64,000 nucleotides of DNA from the NCBI GenBank assembly GCA_037044905.1, contig JBAOKB010000166.1, positions 124,001-188,000 of the forward strand, given 5' to 3'. Below, piece by piece: positions 9,191 to 18,837 of the stretch (the stretch's first letter is position 1; each line of letters starts with the position of its first letter). The stretch is from Hortaea werneckii (lineage: Eukaryota; Ascomycota; Dothideomycetes; Mycosphaerellales; Teratosphaeriaceae). The notes beneath the pieces are model-generated. The model worked only from the letters and a program-made list of their open reading frames with translations, ran no database searches and was not told the DNA's origin. The translations under genes and the position numbers were made by a program.

Positions 9191-10207
9191 ATGGAGAAAC
9201 ACAAGCTTGCCATATCTTCGGTCTCACTAGGGTGGCATGACAATCACACTCTGTTCGACAAGGCCAATGCAGCGGCGGAAAATGGCTTTCAAGGACTAGA
9301 GCTAGTGATGGGCGATCTGGAAAAAGCAGCTATCGACGCAGGACAGACACTTGAGAATCATGCTGCAAGTTTCAAGGCCCATTGCGATGGCATAGATTTG
9401 GCCATTATCAGCGTTGCAGCACTTGAGAACTGGGAAGGTTCGCAGACGTCTTTAAGCCTGCGCATGAGAAAAGCGGTTGAGTGGATTCGCATCGCAAGAA
9501 TCGTTGGAGCACCAATTCTGCAGGTACCGGCATCGTTCGAAGATGCTTCGCTGTTGGTATCGGAAGATGAAATTGTCCATCAGCTTCGACTGTTGGCGGA
9601 TTGTGGCCTACCGCGCTTCGGATCTGACGAATCTACTGTCGAGATCGCATATGAGCCCATGGCTTGGAGCGTAAGAAGCGATACCTGGCAGCATGCTCTT
9701 CATATTAAACGAAGAGTCGGTCGTCCTAACTTCAAACTCTGCCTGGATACATATCACATCCTGGCCAAGTTATGGGGCGATTGTAGCTCACCAGATGGGA
9801 CGATCCCAGGTGGTGATGCCGCGCTGGAACGGTCATTGTTCGAAACACTTCGCCTCATGAAGGCAGAAGATGTCTCGTTTGTACAGCTGAGTGACGCTGC
9901 ACTAGCTCAGCCTCCAGTCACAATTGCTCAGCTCCGCGAAGCTGGCAAGCATCCGAGCTGGTATTGGTGTTCGAAAGGCAGATGCTTCCCTTACCAAAAG
10001 TCGCTTGGTGCATACCTGCCCATGACAGACATTATTAGGACTTGGTTAATAGAGCTCGGATGGAGCGGCTGGGTGAGTATGGAGATTTTCCATGGCAGCA
10101 TGGCTCAAGAGGATCGTGGCCCAGGCTTCTGGGCATTGCATGGGAGAAAATCCTGGGACAAGGTCAAGATGGAGATGGCCAAGGAAGTGCGAGGTGCGCG
10201 TCTCTAG
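9191..10207 (+). CDS. 3-dehydroshikimate dehydratase-like TIM-barrel (xylose isomerase-like)
   Basis: From the ATG at 9191 the protein is 338 residues. I prefer this start because MEKHKLAISSVSLGWH is the usual first strand, while the open frame upstream to 9011 is not family-like. It is an AP-endonuclease-2/sugar-phosphate isomerase barrel closest in motif to QutC/Qa-4: GFQGLELVMGDLE, GAPILQVPASFE, the metal-site LCLDTYHILAKLWGD, FVQLSDAA, the WCSKGRCFP insert, GAYLPMTDIIRTWLIELGW and the last metal Glu in VSMEIFHGSM. Such enzymes convert 3-dehydroshikimate to protocatechuate in quinate catabolism. None of the other quinate (qut/qa) genes is in the window, so the true substrate could be a different sugar-like acid. 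It is divergent from the PhyH gene. Confidence 0.8.
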   Translation: MEKHKLAISSVSLGWHDNHTLFDKANAAAENGFQGLELVMGDLEKAAIDAGQTLENHAASFKAHCDGIDLAIISVAALENWEGSQTSLSLRMRKAVEWIRIARIVGAPILQVPASFEDASLLVSEDEIVHQLRLLADCGLPRFGSDESTVEIAYEPMAWSVRSDTWQHALHIKRRVGRPNFKLCLDTYHILAKLWGDCSSPDGTIPGGDAALERSLFETLRLMKAEDVSFVQLSDAALAQPPVTIAQLREAGKHPSWYWCSKGRCFPYQKSLGAYLPMTDIIRTWLIELGWSGWVSMEIFHGSMAQEDRGPGFWALHGRKSWDKVKMEMAKEVRGARL

Positions 10208-10477
10208 TCGTCTCAACCATCTCAGCCATGATGATTTAAAGGAGTCTATTGATTGTGTAACGAGTGTGAAAAGCCAACAGTATAGGGGATAGCGTAGGTG
10301 TTAGACGCGTCTCAAACGCGAAAAGCACGGTATGGATTCGGTCGGCATTTAGCGGCTTTATCGCCGACGGTTCTAGAAGGTGTGACGTTTAATTCTTGCG
10401 GGCGCCGTCTTGCTTCTCTGTTCGAGTTTTGTGTATACCGTTGCCATTGGAGGAACGATTTCACCAAGTATACCGCT

Positions 10478-11560
10478 ATGGCTCAAAAGTGCGTTCACAA
10501 AGGCTGCAACAAACTCTTCACCGATCCAGAAGAGCCATGCACTTACCACCGTACGCCACTGCAGAACTTCAAGCCATCAATGTACCCCCCGACACTAACA
10601 AACCGTAGCTGGTCCACCAGTCTTCCACGAGGGACAGAAAGGTCGGTCTGCCTCACTGTGGCTGCGTTATACCCTTGATCGAACAAGCATTGATATCCCC
10701 TAACAGGCTGGAAATGTTGCAAGCCGCGAGTGCTCACGTTCGATGAGTTTATGAACATCCCGCCATGCACGACTGGCAAGCACAGTACGGTGGATGACAC
10801 TCCCGCTCCCGAGCCGCAACCGAGCAATGAGGAAGTAGATGCGAAGCTAGAGGCCAACAAGGTGAAGAAAGAGCAGGAGGATGCTCAGCCAGCGGTAGCA
10901 CGTCAGCCAATAGCCGCACAAGCACCTAAACCGAGCCCTTCGCCGGCTCCGCCAGAGGAGGAAGATGACGACCCTAGCCTACCCATTCCAGACGGTGCTA
11001 CCTGCAAGCGAAGAGGCTGTGGAGCGACCTACAAAGCCGGTCAGAGCAGAGATGGCGAGGAGTGTGTCCACCACCCAGGGATTCCCATCTTCCACGAAGG
11101 CAGCAAAGGGTACTCGTGCTGTAAGAAGCGCGTGCTCGAGTTCGACGAGTTCATGAAGATGCCTGGCTGCAAAACCAAGGGCAACCATCTCTTCGTCGGC
11201 AAGAAGAAGGAAGAGGGCGCCGAGGAGACGATCAAAGACGTCCGGAACGACTTCTACCAGACCGCGACCTCAGTCATAGCCAGTCTGTATCTGAAGAAGA
11301 TCGACAAGGAGAGGAGTAAGGTCGAGTTCGCGGCGGCGAATACGGTGGAGCTTGACCTTCACACTGCAGATAAGACGCGGTATCAGACGAGCATGGTTAC
11401 CTTTGGGCCTATCGTGCCGGAGAAGAGCAGCTATAAGATCATGGGTACGAAGTTAGAGCTGACGTTGGCTAAGGCTGATGGCATGGGTTGGCCGGTGTTG
11501 AGGAAGGACGATCCACATACAGGTGAGATCATCCAGGCTGGCAGAGCAGGAAGGGTATAA
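10478..11560 (+). CDS. CHORD and CS domain co-chaperone (Rar1/CHORDC1-like)
   Basis: Three exons, 10478-10550, 10609-10641 and 10707-11560, about 319 residues. The introns (GTACGC/CGTAG and GTCGGT/AACAG) both fall inside the first CHORD, and splicing rebuilds its Cys/His pattern: CVHKGCNKLF, CTYH, VFHEGQKGWKCCK, FDEFMNIPPC. A second CHORD (CKRRGCGATY, CVHHPGIPIFHEG, YSCCKKRVLEFDEF, PGCKTKGNH) and a C-terminal CS/p23 domain (VELDLHTADKTRY, KSSYKIMGTKLELTLAKADG) follow. CHORD proteins bind zinc and Hsp90 and help fold client complexes. A Pro/Glu-rich linker joins the two CHORDs. Architecture and length are normal for fungi. Confidence 0.93.
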
Positions 11561-12029
11561 GCCCTATGTGCTGCACAAGGATCTCCGCCGAGCGAGGTTG
11601 TACGTGAGCAATAGTGCCCGCTTAGGTCGTCACTTGGATAGAGCGGTCTACTGTAGAAGAGACCAAGCAGCATATTAGACGACCAGTGAGAATCGTTGCA
11701 TCTCAGAGTAGCATATTCGAAGCCATGCTGATCATCAGTCCCTCGCCTCTACATGAACGCAATCACACTGTTGTGGCATTTAGTACATATGCCGGGAAAA
11801 GGAAGAATGCAATCGGCCGTCGGAGTCTAATTCACTGTCTACACTTCATTGAGCAGCACAACTTGTCTTTTTTCTTTTTTTTTTTTTTTTCAATCCGTCC
11901 TTCACCTGTTCAACGGCTGAGTAAACGTTCCTGGCTCGCTACAATCTGTATTATACTCATTGTCGAAATAAAAGAACGCCTCTTCAGTAGACATCTGTGG
12001 TTACACAGCTCGATTTCGAAACACTATTC
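11561..12029. other. intergenic between convergent genes, with a 16-nt poly-T
   Basis: No gene-like frame. A run of 16 T lies at 11875-11890 within a pyrimidine-rich stretch. The region should hold the 3' ends of both convergent transcripts. Confidence 0.6.
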
Positions 12030-13849
12030 TTATCTTCCTCTGACAAAGACTCTCAACTCAGTCTGACCATCTTCGAGGAATGTTCCCATCGCTCTAGTGC
12101 TGGGCACGATCTGCACCTTCTTAGATGCCGTTTTGTCGTTCTCTGGCCGATTTTCTGCGGCACTCGAAGGCTCATCGTCCTCGTCGTCACTGCACCACCA
12201 CTGCGGAGTATCATTCGCTTTCTCGGGTGTGCCACCCTCCGGTAGAATCTCCTCTCCAGTCTCGAGCCACAGTCCTAGTTTGAGAGGCGACGATGAGACT
12301 TTCAGCTCCTTGGCAATAAGCCCAAGCAGTGTGTAGACGCTAATGCTCTTAGGAATGAGCAGATCAAAGTTCCGCTCCTGAGTAAAGAGCTGAATCTTGA
12401 CCATCCTCGCCGCAAGGCTGTTCGGATCAACCAGCTCCCGCTTCGGTGTTGGGTCGCTAGATGAAGCTGGTTCTCCGTATTCCTCACACAAATCCTTCCA
12501 CCGCGGATGATTCTCCTTGACCTTCTCCCTTCCATCGTCCGAGGTCTCAAGCGAAAGCTCCAGCGCAATTTGGCTCAGGTAATACCTATCAGCGTTCAAT
12601 CGCTCTTTTTCTGTTATCTTCGAATAGTTGAGCGTCTCTAGCTTAGGCAGACGGGCTATTGTTAGCATGTACCCATCTTCCGCCGTCAGAGGTTTGCCGT
12701 CAGGAGACATGAGCGAAGTATATAGTGGATTCCCGGCTGTCCGTAGATGGCGGAGCGATGGCAGGTCTGCGGCAATGCGATCGATGAAGGCAAAGGAAGC
12801 AATCGAGTTGCCTCTCACATCCAGTTCCCCGATGGTATGGAATTTGCTTCGCAAGACACCATAGTCGCCAGCGGAACGTATTTGGCAGTTCTTAGCGATC
12901 AGGGTATGTATGTCAGGAGTGCCTTTCAGGGTTGCAATACCGCTGAGGCTTTCGAACAGATTGCCACTGACGTCGAGGGTTCTAAGGTTTATCGGCAGCT
13001 GTACTCCAGAAGATCTGTCCCATTCGTTGTTGCAGGCTACGACAGTTTCTGTGTTTGGAAAGAACGAACTCGCCATGCTTAAAGAGACTGCTGGGGCCTC
13101 TGTATTCGCTGTGTCATCGGTGGTGTCCATCAAGGTACTCGATATGCTCAACCATTTTACTCCTGGAAACGCAGAGCCTGCTAACGGTGCTTCTTCCTCC
13201 TGGACAGGTCGTCGAGAAATTCGATTGCCATCTATTGTCAGGCATCGCAGCTTAGGTAGCCGTCGAGCAATATCAATGATCTCTTGCAAAGTCTCAAAAA
13301 GATTGCTACTAAGATCAAGATCCGTCACATCTTTGCACACCGATTCGATTTCTGAAGTTTCCGGATCATCAGGGGAATGTCGTATGCACATCCGGTCAAG
13401 GACTACCGTATGAATCCCACGAAGCTGAGCCTGCCGGCGAGCGAACTTGTCGAAGCCTACTTCTTCAGCCTGCTTGTGAGCAGAGATCTGAATGGCTTCA
13501 TGCTCGGATGGATGGTTATCTGAAGCATACTTCTCCTTCAACGCCCCGAGAAAGCTTCGAGGCTTGTCCCATTGCTGCTTAGGTCTCAGAAAGGAGCCGG
13601 CTGTTGGAGAAACACTCCTGCCTAGGGTGAGTATGAGGTGGGTCTGCGATGAGCGAGGAGTAGACTGCGGGACTGTCACCTACATGTGAAGTAGCATTTG
13701 CCCTGGTGTGTGCCATTATGCTTGCCCCGTGTCGTGTCGTCCCATTCTACGCCGAGCCATTCGCCTTGCTTGTCAGCAACTGGCCCGTTGTAACGCACAG
13801 TACACAGTTGGCCTTTTAAAGATAGCCGCTGGCCAACGTAGTTTGCCAT
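12030..13849 (-). CDS. PAC2: tubulin-folding cofactor E (CAP-Gly, LRR, ubiquitin-like)
   Basis: Two exons, 13849-13684 and 13621-12030, with a 62-nt intron (GTAGGT/CCTAG), about 585 residues. Exon 1 encodes almost the whole CAP-Gly domain: YVGQRL, GEWLGVEWDD, RGKHNGTHQGKCYF. After splicing come TAGSFLRP and DKPRSFLGALKEKYAS, a signature that precedes the leucine-rich repeats (VTDLDLSSNLFETLQEI, IDGNRIS, LDVSGNLFESL, LDVRGNSIASF). A C-terminal ubiquitin-like domain (RNFDLLIPKSISVYTLLGLI) ends the protein. TBCE acts with cofactors C and D to release native alpha/beta-tubulin. The S. cerevisiae orthologue is Pac2. It is divergent from the SF3A2 gene, about 200 nt apart, and a beta-tubulin gene lies 5 kb away. 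Confidence 0.95.
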
Positions 13850-14047
13850 GTTTCACGTAAAAGCTACAGAGAGTGTCAGGACGGGCAGATATCTGTCTAG
13901 TGAAGTCCGAAGTTGAGCGAATCGTGGCCAGCTGAGTAAGCAAATAGGCCGACTCATGTGCACCCAAGCTTCGACCTCGAACTTTCCGTTCGTTCGCGAC
14001 TCAAGACATCTGCCCAGCCGACCACATCTTTTATTACAACCTCCAAA

Positions 14048-14773
14048 ATGGATTACCAGAATCGCGCGGGCTCCAAGTTCGGAGGCGGTGGTGTAGCCTC
14101 ACAATCTGCCACCAACGCTGACCGTCGTGAGCGTCTGCGGAAATTGGCTCTTGAAACAATCGATCTTGACAAGGATCCCTACTTCTTCAAGAACCACGTC
14201 GGCTCCTTCGAATGTCGTCTGTGTTTGACGGTCCACCAGAATGATGGCTCCTATCTCGCCCACACGCAGGGTCGCAAGCATCAAACCAACCTGGCGCGGA
14301 GAGCGGCGCGAGATGCGCAGTTGGGCAAGAAGAAGGAGGAGGAGGGTTACATGAGCGGCGCAAATGCTGTGCAAGTGCGGAAGAATGTGGTCAAGATCGG
14401 ACGACCGGGCTACAAGATCACGAAGACGCGCGATCCAGTCACGAGGCAGCAAGGTCTATTGTTCCAGCTGCAGTATCCCGAAATCGCTCAGAACACAATC
14501 CCGCGCATTCGCTTCATGTCGGCGTATGAGCAGAAGGTGGAGGATCCGCCAGACAAAAGCTACCAGTACCTGTTGGTTGCAGCTGAGCCTTACGAAACGT
14601 GTGCCTTCAAGCTGCAAGCAAGGGAGGTAGATCGGAGTCCTGACCGGCACTGGACATGGTTCGACAACGACAGCAAGGAGTTCTGGGTACAGATTACGTT
14701 CAAGACGGAGAGAGAAGAGAGATACAGTGGTGTCCCGGGCCTAGCTCCCGCAGCACCAAAGGGGCTGAGATGA
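14048..14773 (+). CDS. PRP11: splicing factor 3A subunit 2 (Prp11/SF3a66)
   Basis: Single exon of 241 residues from the ATG at 14048. The start is fixed by MDYQNRAGSKFGGGGVAS, the near-universal SF3A2 opening. The matrin-type zinc finger is FECRLCLTVHQNDGSYLAHT with Cys56, Cys59, His72 and His78. The Prp11 core follows: GRPGYKITKTRDP, GLLFQLQYPEIAQ, IRFMSAYEQKVE, YQYLLVAAEPYETCAFKLQA, FWVQITFKTE. The protein is part of the U2 snRNP SF3a complex that stabilises branch-site binding. The Pro-rich C-terminal repeats of animal SF3A2 are absent, as usual in fungi. Confidence 0.96.
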   Translation: MDYQNRAGSKFGGGGVASQSATNADRRERLRKLALETIDLDKDPYFFKNHVGSFECRLCLTVHQNDGSYLAHTQGRKHQTNLARRAARDAQLGKKKEEEGYMSGANAVQVRKNVVKIGRPGYKITKTRDPVTRQQGLLFQLQYPEIAQNTIPRIRFMSAYEQKVEDPPDKSYQYLLVAAEPYETCAFKLQAREVDRSPDRHWTWFDNDSKEFWVQITFKTEREERYSGVPGLAPAAPKGLR

Positions 14774-16380
14774 GCTGGAGAGACGACTTAACAGCATGGA
14801 AATCAACCTACAGGGTCTCGACATGACACTGGTCCGCACCTACCAGAGGGCCATTCGAGATTCAGTCTGCCGGCGAATTGGCACGGTCTAAGGCATGACG
14901 GAAGTGCAAGAAATGGACGCGCGTATTCCCACGGTCTGGGTCTGGCGCTCTTGATGCAGTCTTGTATTTTTATGGCGGAAGGATACAGAAGAACAGAGTA
15001 AGTAGATGATACCCAATTTTTTCAAGTCCAGATACCGATACAAGTCCGCGCCTGGTAGACTGGACTCCCGTATTACAATGTTAGAGCTTCGGCTGACGAA
15101 CAAGGGCTCGATACCCTCAATGATGTATGGCCGTTACTCTCGTCATTCGTTCGAGGTCATGGCGTACTGCAGATTCTCAACCGCCTTTTGGGTATGGCCT
15201 GCTCGCTACGTCTCGTAGCAGCGAGATCCATCAGGCGCAGCGCCGGAGGCATAATTAGGCGGTTGGACGAATACCTGAACTGTACGCCATAGGTCGTCCT
15301 TCGGGCTTTTCAATATGGACATTTAACTGCGCATCCAGGCGCATCCCGGTGTGGCACGCGATTCTAGAAGATGGGAAGTTGATGTTTGCACTTCGCTTGA
15401 CTAAGGTATTCTCAAATAATTGATGAAGTAATGCACGGAGCGTGATCGCTAAAACTTTTGAACATCGAGTCTCCCCTTGCAGTGGATGTCAATGATCAGG
15501 GCTGTCGCATGTGTTATGCTATTTCAGGCATAGATTTTCATCGCCTGCCCAGTTTCTTGGATATATATGGACGCGCGATGCTGGCGAGGAAATCAAAGGG
15601 TCTATTTTGCTTCGTATCCGCGGAATCAGATCAACGTTGTATCCAGGGAACACCTTCAGTGTCCGCGGAACAAAGAGAGTAGGTATCCCCGCTGAGCTCG
15701 GCGAGAGAAACAGGCGAGGGGAGGTCTCCATGAGCTCCAAATCTCCAAATCTTGACATCCCGCTAGTGTCCGCGTCAAGCGAGCCAATGAGCTTGCGCAC
15801 ATCAGCTGTGATGTGGTCGCGCCGGTGAGATTGCCATAATCTGAAGTTCACCATAGGTGCGTAGGCAAAGCAGCACGATTATTATTGTTATGGTAACGGA
15901 GAGTGAGGTACCCTATCTATTGAATAGCAATACTCTGTCTTAAGAGTAAAAGTACTCTTGGACGAGGAGATTGATAAGGTACACCTGGAGGACGTGCAGC
16001 CGCGGAGGGCTGACGCAGGCCAAGCTTCCTTCCCTGAGCACTGCAACGCATCCATTCCTCAAATTGGATATACGTCCTACAAACATCCAAGCGATGAAGA
16101 GCATGTGACAAAGCAGTTTCTTTGACGTTTCGGTACAGATTGTTTCGAGAAAAGATGGTCAGGTTCAATGTCTTTCTATTCCATCCCACATTTTCATCAA
16201 CCCGCAAACCCAAGCAACGCTGATTTTACCCCGGTCTGTGCCTTTACCAACGACATTTGAAGGAAAGGAAGCACAACTGGTAATAAGAACAGAAAGGTAA
16301 TGGTCAATATGAGCGACGACGACATGTCGCGAAACTTCTGTACGATTTGCAACTGGCCCCGCTTTCAATACACAAGTTGA

Positions 16381-16746
16381 TGGTCAACAGCAAACTGCCA
16401 CCCGGATAGCCTCCGGCTCCAAGATCTACCCAATGGGTGGAGAGACAACGAGACAAGGCTCTGCGGTATTAGCTGGCCTTCGGCCACACCCTTTACCAAC
16501 TTATCTGCTTGTTGCGTTGGGCCCGTGCAGGTCTCAAACGGTTGCTGGCAGTACTGCGCAACGAATTTGTCTGATTTCATAAATTGCGCGTATGATCAGA
16601 TCTCGAATTTCAGTGTTGGCGGATCATTTTGCAATCGAGACGTGAACGGAGTCAGTACAAGCGGGGCCAGCGCAGACATCACTAGCTACGGCACGGTTGC
16701 AGCGTTGGCTATGCTGTGGCTCATCATGTTTAGAAGATTCTTGTAG
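16381..16746 (+). CDS. possible Cys-rich secreted protein, 5' end unresolved
   Basis: An open frame from 16381 to the stop at 16746 reads with secreted-protein flavour: NCHPDSLRLQDLPNGWRDN, a Cys-rich middle (RLCGISWPSATPFTNLSACC, NGCWQYCATNLSDFINC), a Ser/Thr/Gly-rich segment (GVSTSGASADITSYG) and a hydrophobic C-terminus (TVAALAMLWLIMF) like a GPI-attachment signal. No ATG with a signal peptide precedes it in frame because a TGA lies immediately upstream. Either an upstream exon is missed, there is a frameshift, or this is a relic. Family not recognised. Confidence 0.3.
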   Translation, partial: WSTANCHPDSLRLQDLPNGWRDNETRLCGISWPSATPFTNLSACCVGPVQVSNGCWQYCATNLSDFINCAYDQISNFSVGGSFCNRDVNGVSTSGASADITSYGTVAALAMLWLIMFRRFL

Positions 16747-16929
16747 CTTGTAACATGGACAAGAAAAGTGGATACTTACGGTTAGTAAAGGGCATTCGGA
16801 GCATTGTGTTTCATTGGAGCGAATAGGACAGTCACCAACCCCACGGCAGTGGAGCAAGATGTCGCCAAGATCAAAGAGGTAGGAGAGTAAATTCATGTCG
16901 CAGTCCATCATTTACCACAAGGTACCCGT

Positions 16930-16953
16930 AACCCCAACCCTAACCCTACCCCA
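16930..16953. repeat. short telomere-like motif
   Basis: Around three degenerate CCCTAA-type units (AACCCTAACCCTACCCC), complementary to the TTAGGG repeat of most filamentous ascomycetes. It is too short to be a telomere and lies between ordinary genes. Confidence 0.4.
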
Positions 16954-17921
16954 AACGAGCTCCCTGACCTCCGTGCAGCCCGGTCAAGAGCAAGCATTCA
17001 TGCTATCTCATCATTGTGAGGTCGACTTTTTGAAAGATGGCGCATAGCTGATTGCATTGCACTAAGATGCCAAGCGTCGACCTGTCTGACTTATAGTACC
17101 GTAACCCTTCAGCCAGGAACGGCGGTGAGGCGCCTCGAAAGCAACGCGGCTCGATCACACCGCCCGCGTCCGAATCTAGCACGCCACATCATGCAGGTTG
17201 GTAATCCAGCCGAATCATCCGCCTCATCACTCTCGTTCAAGTGTGGTAAGAGGAGCAGATCTGAAACAGATAGACTGCCGCGACGACAGTCTTGGCGAGG
17301 AAGGGACGCAAACCTTTGGGGTCTTTGCCTTCAGGTAGGGCGTGGGGAGTGAACGGTCATCCCCAAGGCTCGTACTTTCATGCAACTAGTCCGTCCCTAG
17401 CGTCAGAACGTCCACCGCCTGTTCTGCAGCAGCGTTCACGCACAACGCACGTTGGAAGATGGGGGAGAAGGTGGGAGTGGAAGACCCGGCTTTGCGGTGA
17501 GCCGGGATAGCTGGTCTATCATTATTTCCTCCCCTGATTAGCACCATTCGTCGGGTGTCAGCCACTTGGCCCTCACACGCAGCGGTCGGTGCCCTTGTCC
17601 AAGGCGTTCCATGTCGCGATCCCGTCTATCGATTTCATGATGATGAATCGGTGAAGGCGGTATGGCATTTTGCTGATTGTGTTTTTGCCCCTTTGGGCGT
17701 CGCATGTTCATAGCATAGGGCGCTCGGACGCGATGAGACGACAGAGAGTGTGATAAGAAGACCTCGAACTGACAGTCGTTGGTTCACTCTGTTTCCCATT
17801 GCTGGCCAAGATCGTGAACAGCCGAGACTTGTGCAAAGCCCGAGTGGTGCATTGCAAGAACGACCCTCTTGTCCCTCCATAAACCTCTCCTCTCCATCTT
17901 CCCCGTTAATCGAATATCACA

Positions 17922-18424
17922 ATGCCCCGAGGCGGCTACGATTCCACTTACCTCCCCAAGGCGCCCAAAGCCTTCGGTCCCCAAAGACCTTCGCCGCCTT
18001 CTTCGACTCCCTCGACGCCTTCGTCCCCGTCTTCTCCCTCTAGCAAAGTGGCGATTGCATCGGATAAGAAGTAGGATTCAACCCCCCGTCTTGTATCTAA
18101 GATGAGAGAAAGAGAGGAAGAGAGAGTTGCTGATTGCTCGTGCCAGACAAACCGATTGAGAGGTTCTCGGACAACGAGTCACAGAAAGCGAAAGATCCGA
18201 TGGAGGTATCTATGACAATCGAGTCCCCAATCGCATAGCATGTCTACTTACAACCCCAGTGCTACGCAGTCTCCGTCTTCCTCAGAAAACTCGCCGTGAA
18301 TGTCGGGTGGGATGAATTGTCACACCAGCAATGCCCTTTGACGGGCCGGGCATTAGCAACAACGACATGGTCAGACCAAGGGACGTCCCACAGGGCGAAG
18401 AAGGTCCACAATGCTTTCGATTGA
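17922..18424 (+). CDS. tentative small three-exon gene, unknown function
   Basis: The ATG at 17922 opens a 50-codon frame, MPRGGYDSTYLPKAPKAFG followed by a Ser/Pro-rich stretch, ending in KK at 18074. Plausible splices (donor GTAGGA after DKK; then a short exon with SDNESQKAKDPME; donor GTATCT; acceptor CCCCAG near 18260) would continue into CYAVSVFLRKLAVNVGWDEL and stop at 18424. The reading is internally consistent, but I recognise no family and the first acceptor is weak. It could instead be a 50-residue protein only, or chance. The coding call rests on residue composition. Confidence 0.28.
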
Positions 18425-18837
18425 CGGCCAGGGCTCTTGTGAAAGCTTACGATGCAACCGCTCGGGAAGGCGGTGCAGGATTCCGGGAGCCTATCTTGTA
18501 CGATGGGCGGAGAGGGACGCACAAGAGCGATTGCTGGAGTTATGATAGACTGTCAAATATGGAGTAGACGTCTTATTCCCCTACCCAAATTCCGTTTGGA
18601 TCCGTGCTGCCTGACTTTAATTTACGAAAGTAGCTTGCACCGTAGATTAGAAAGAGCTGAATGGCTAAAAAGAAGCAATTACAGTTACTCATTGCAGGAC
18701 GCTACCAAACACATATAGAGAGCGCCAGTGCTGCATCAATTTCATCAACCTCGCCCAAGCACAACAGAAAGCACTTTCAAAATATGCAGTGCCTCACCTG
18801 TCTGCTTGCATCTTGATGTATGTCATATCGACAAAGC

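Larger units (their letters stand above)
14774..18837. other. gene-poor 4-kb region
   Basis: The longest stretch without a recognisable conserved gene. Two weak candidates inside it are listed separately (16381-16746 and 17922-18424), plus a telomere-like motif near 16930. I see no transposase, reverse transcriptase or long terminal repeat. Other open frames are short and motif-free. Confidence 0.6.
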
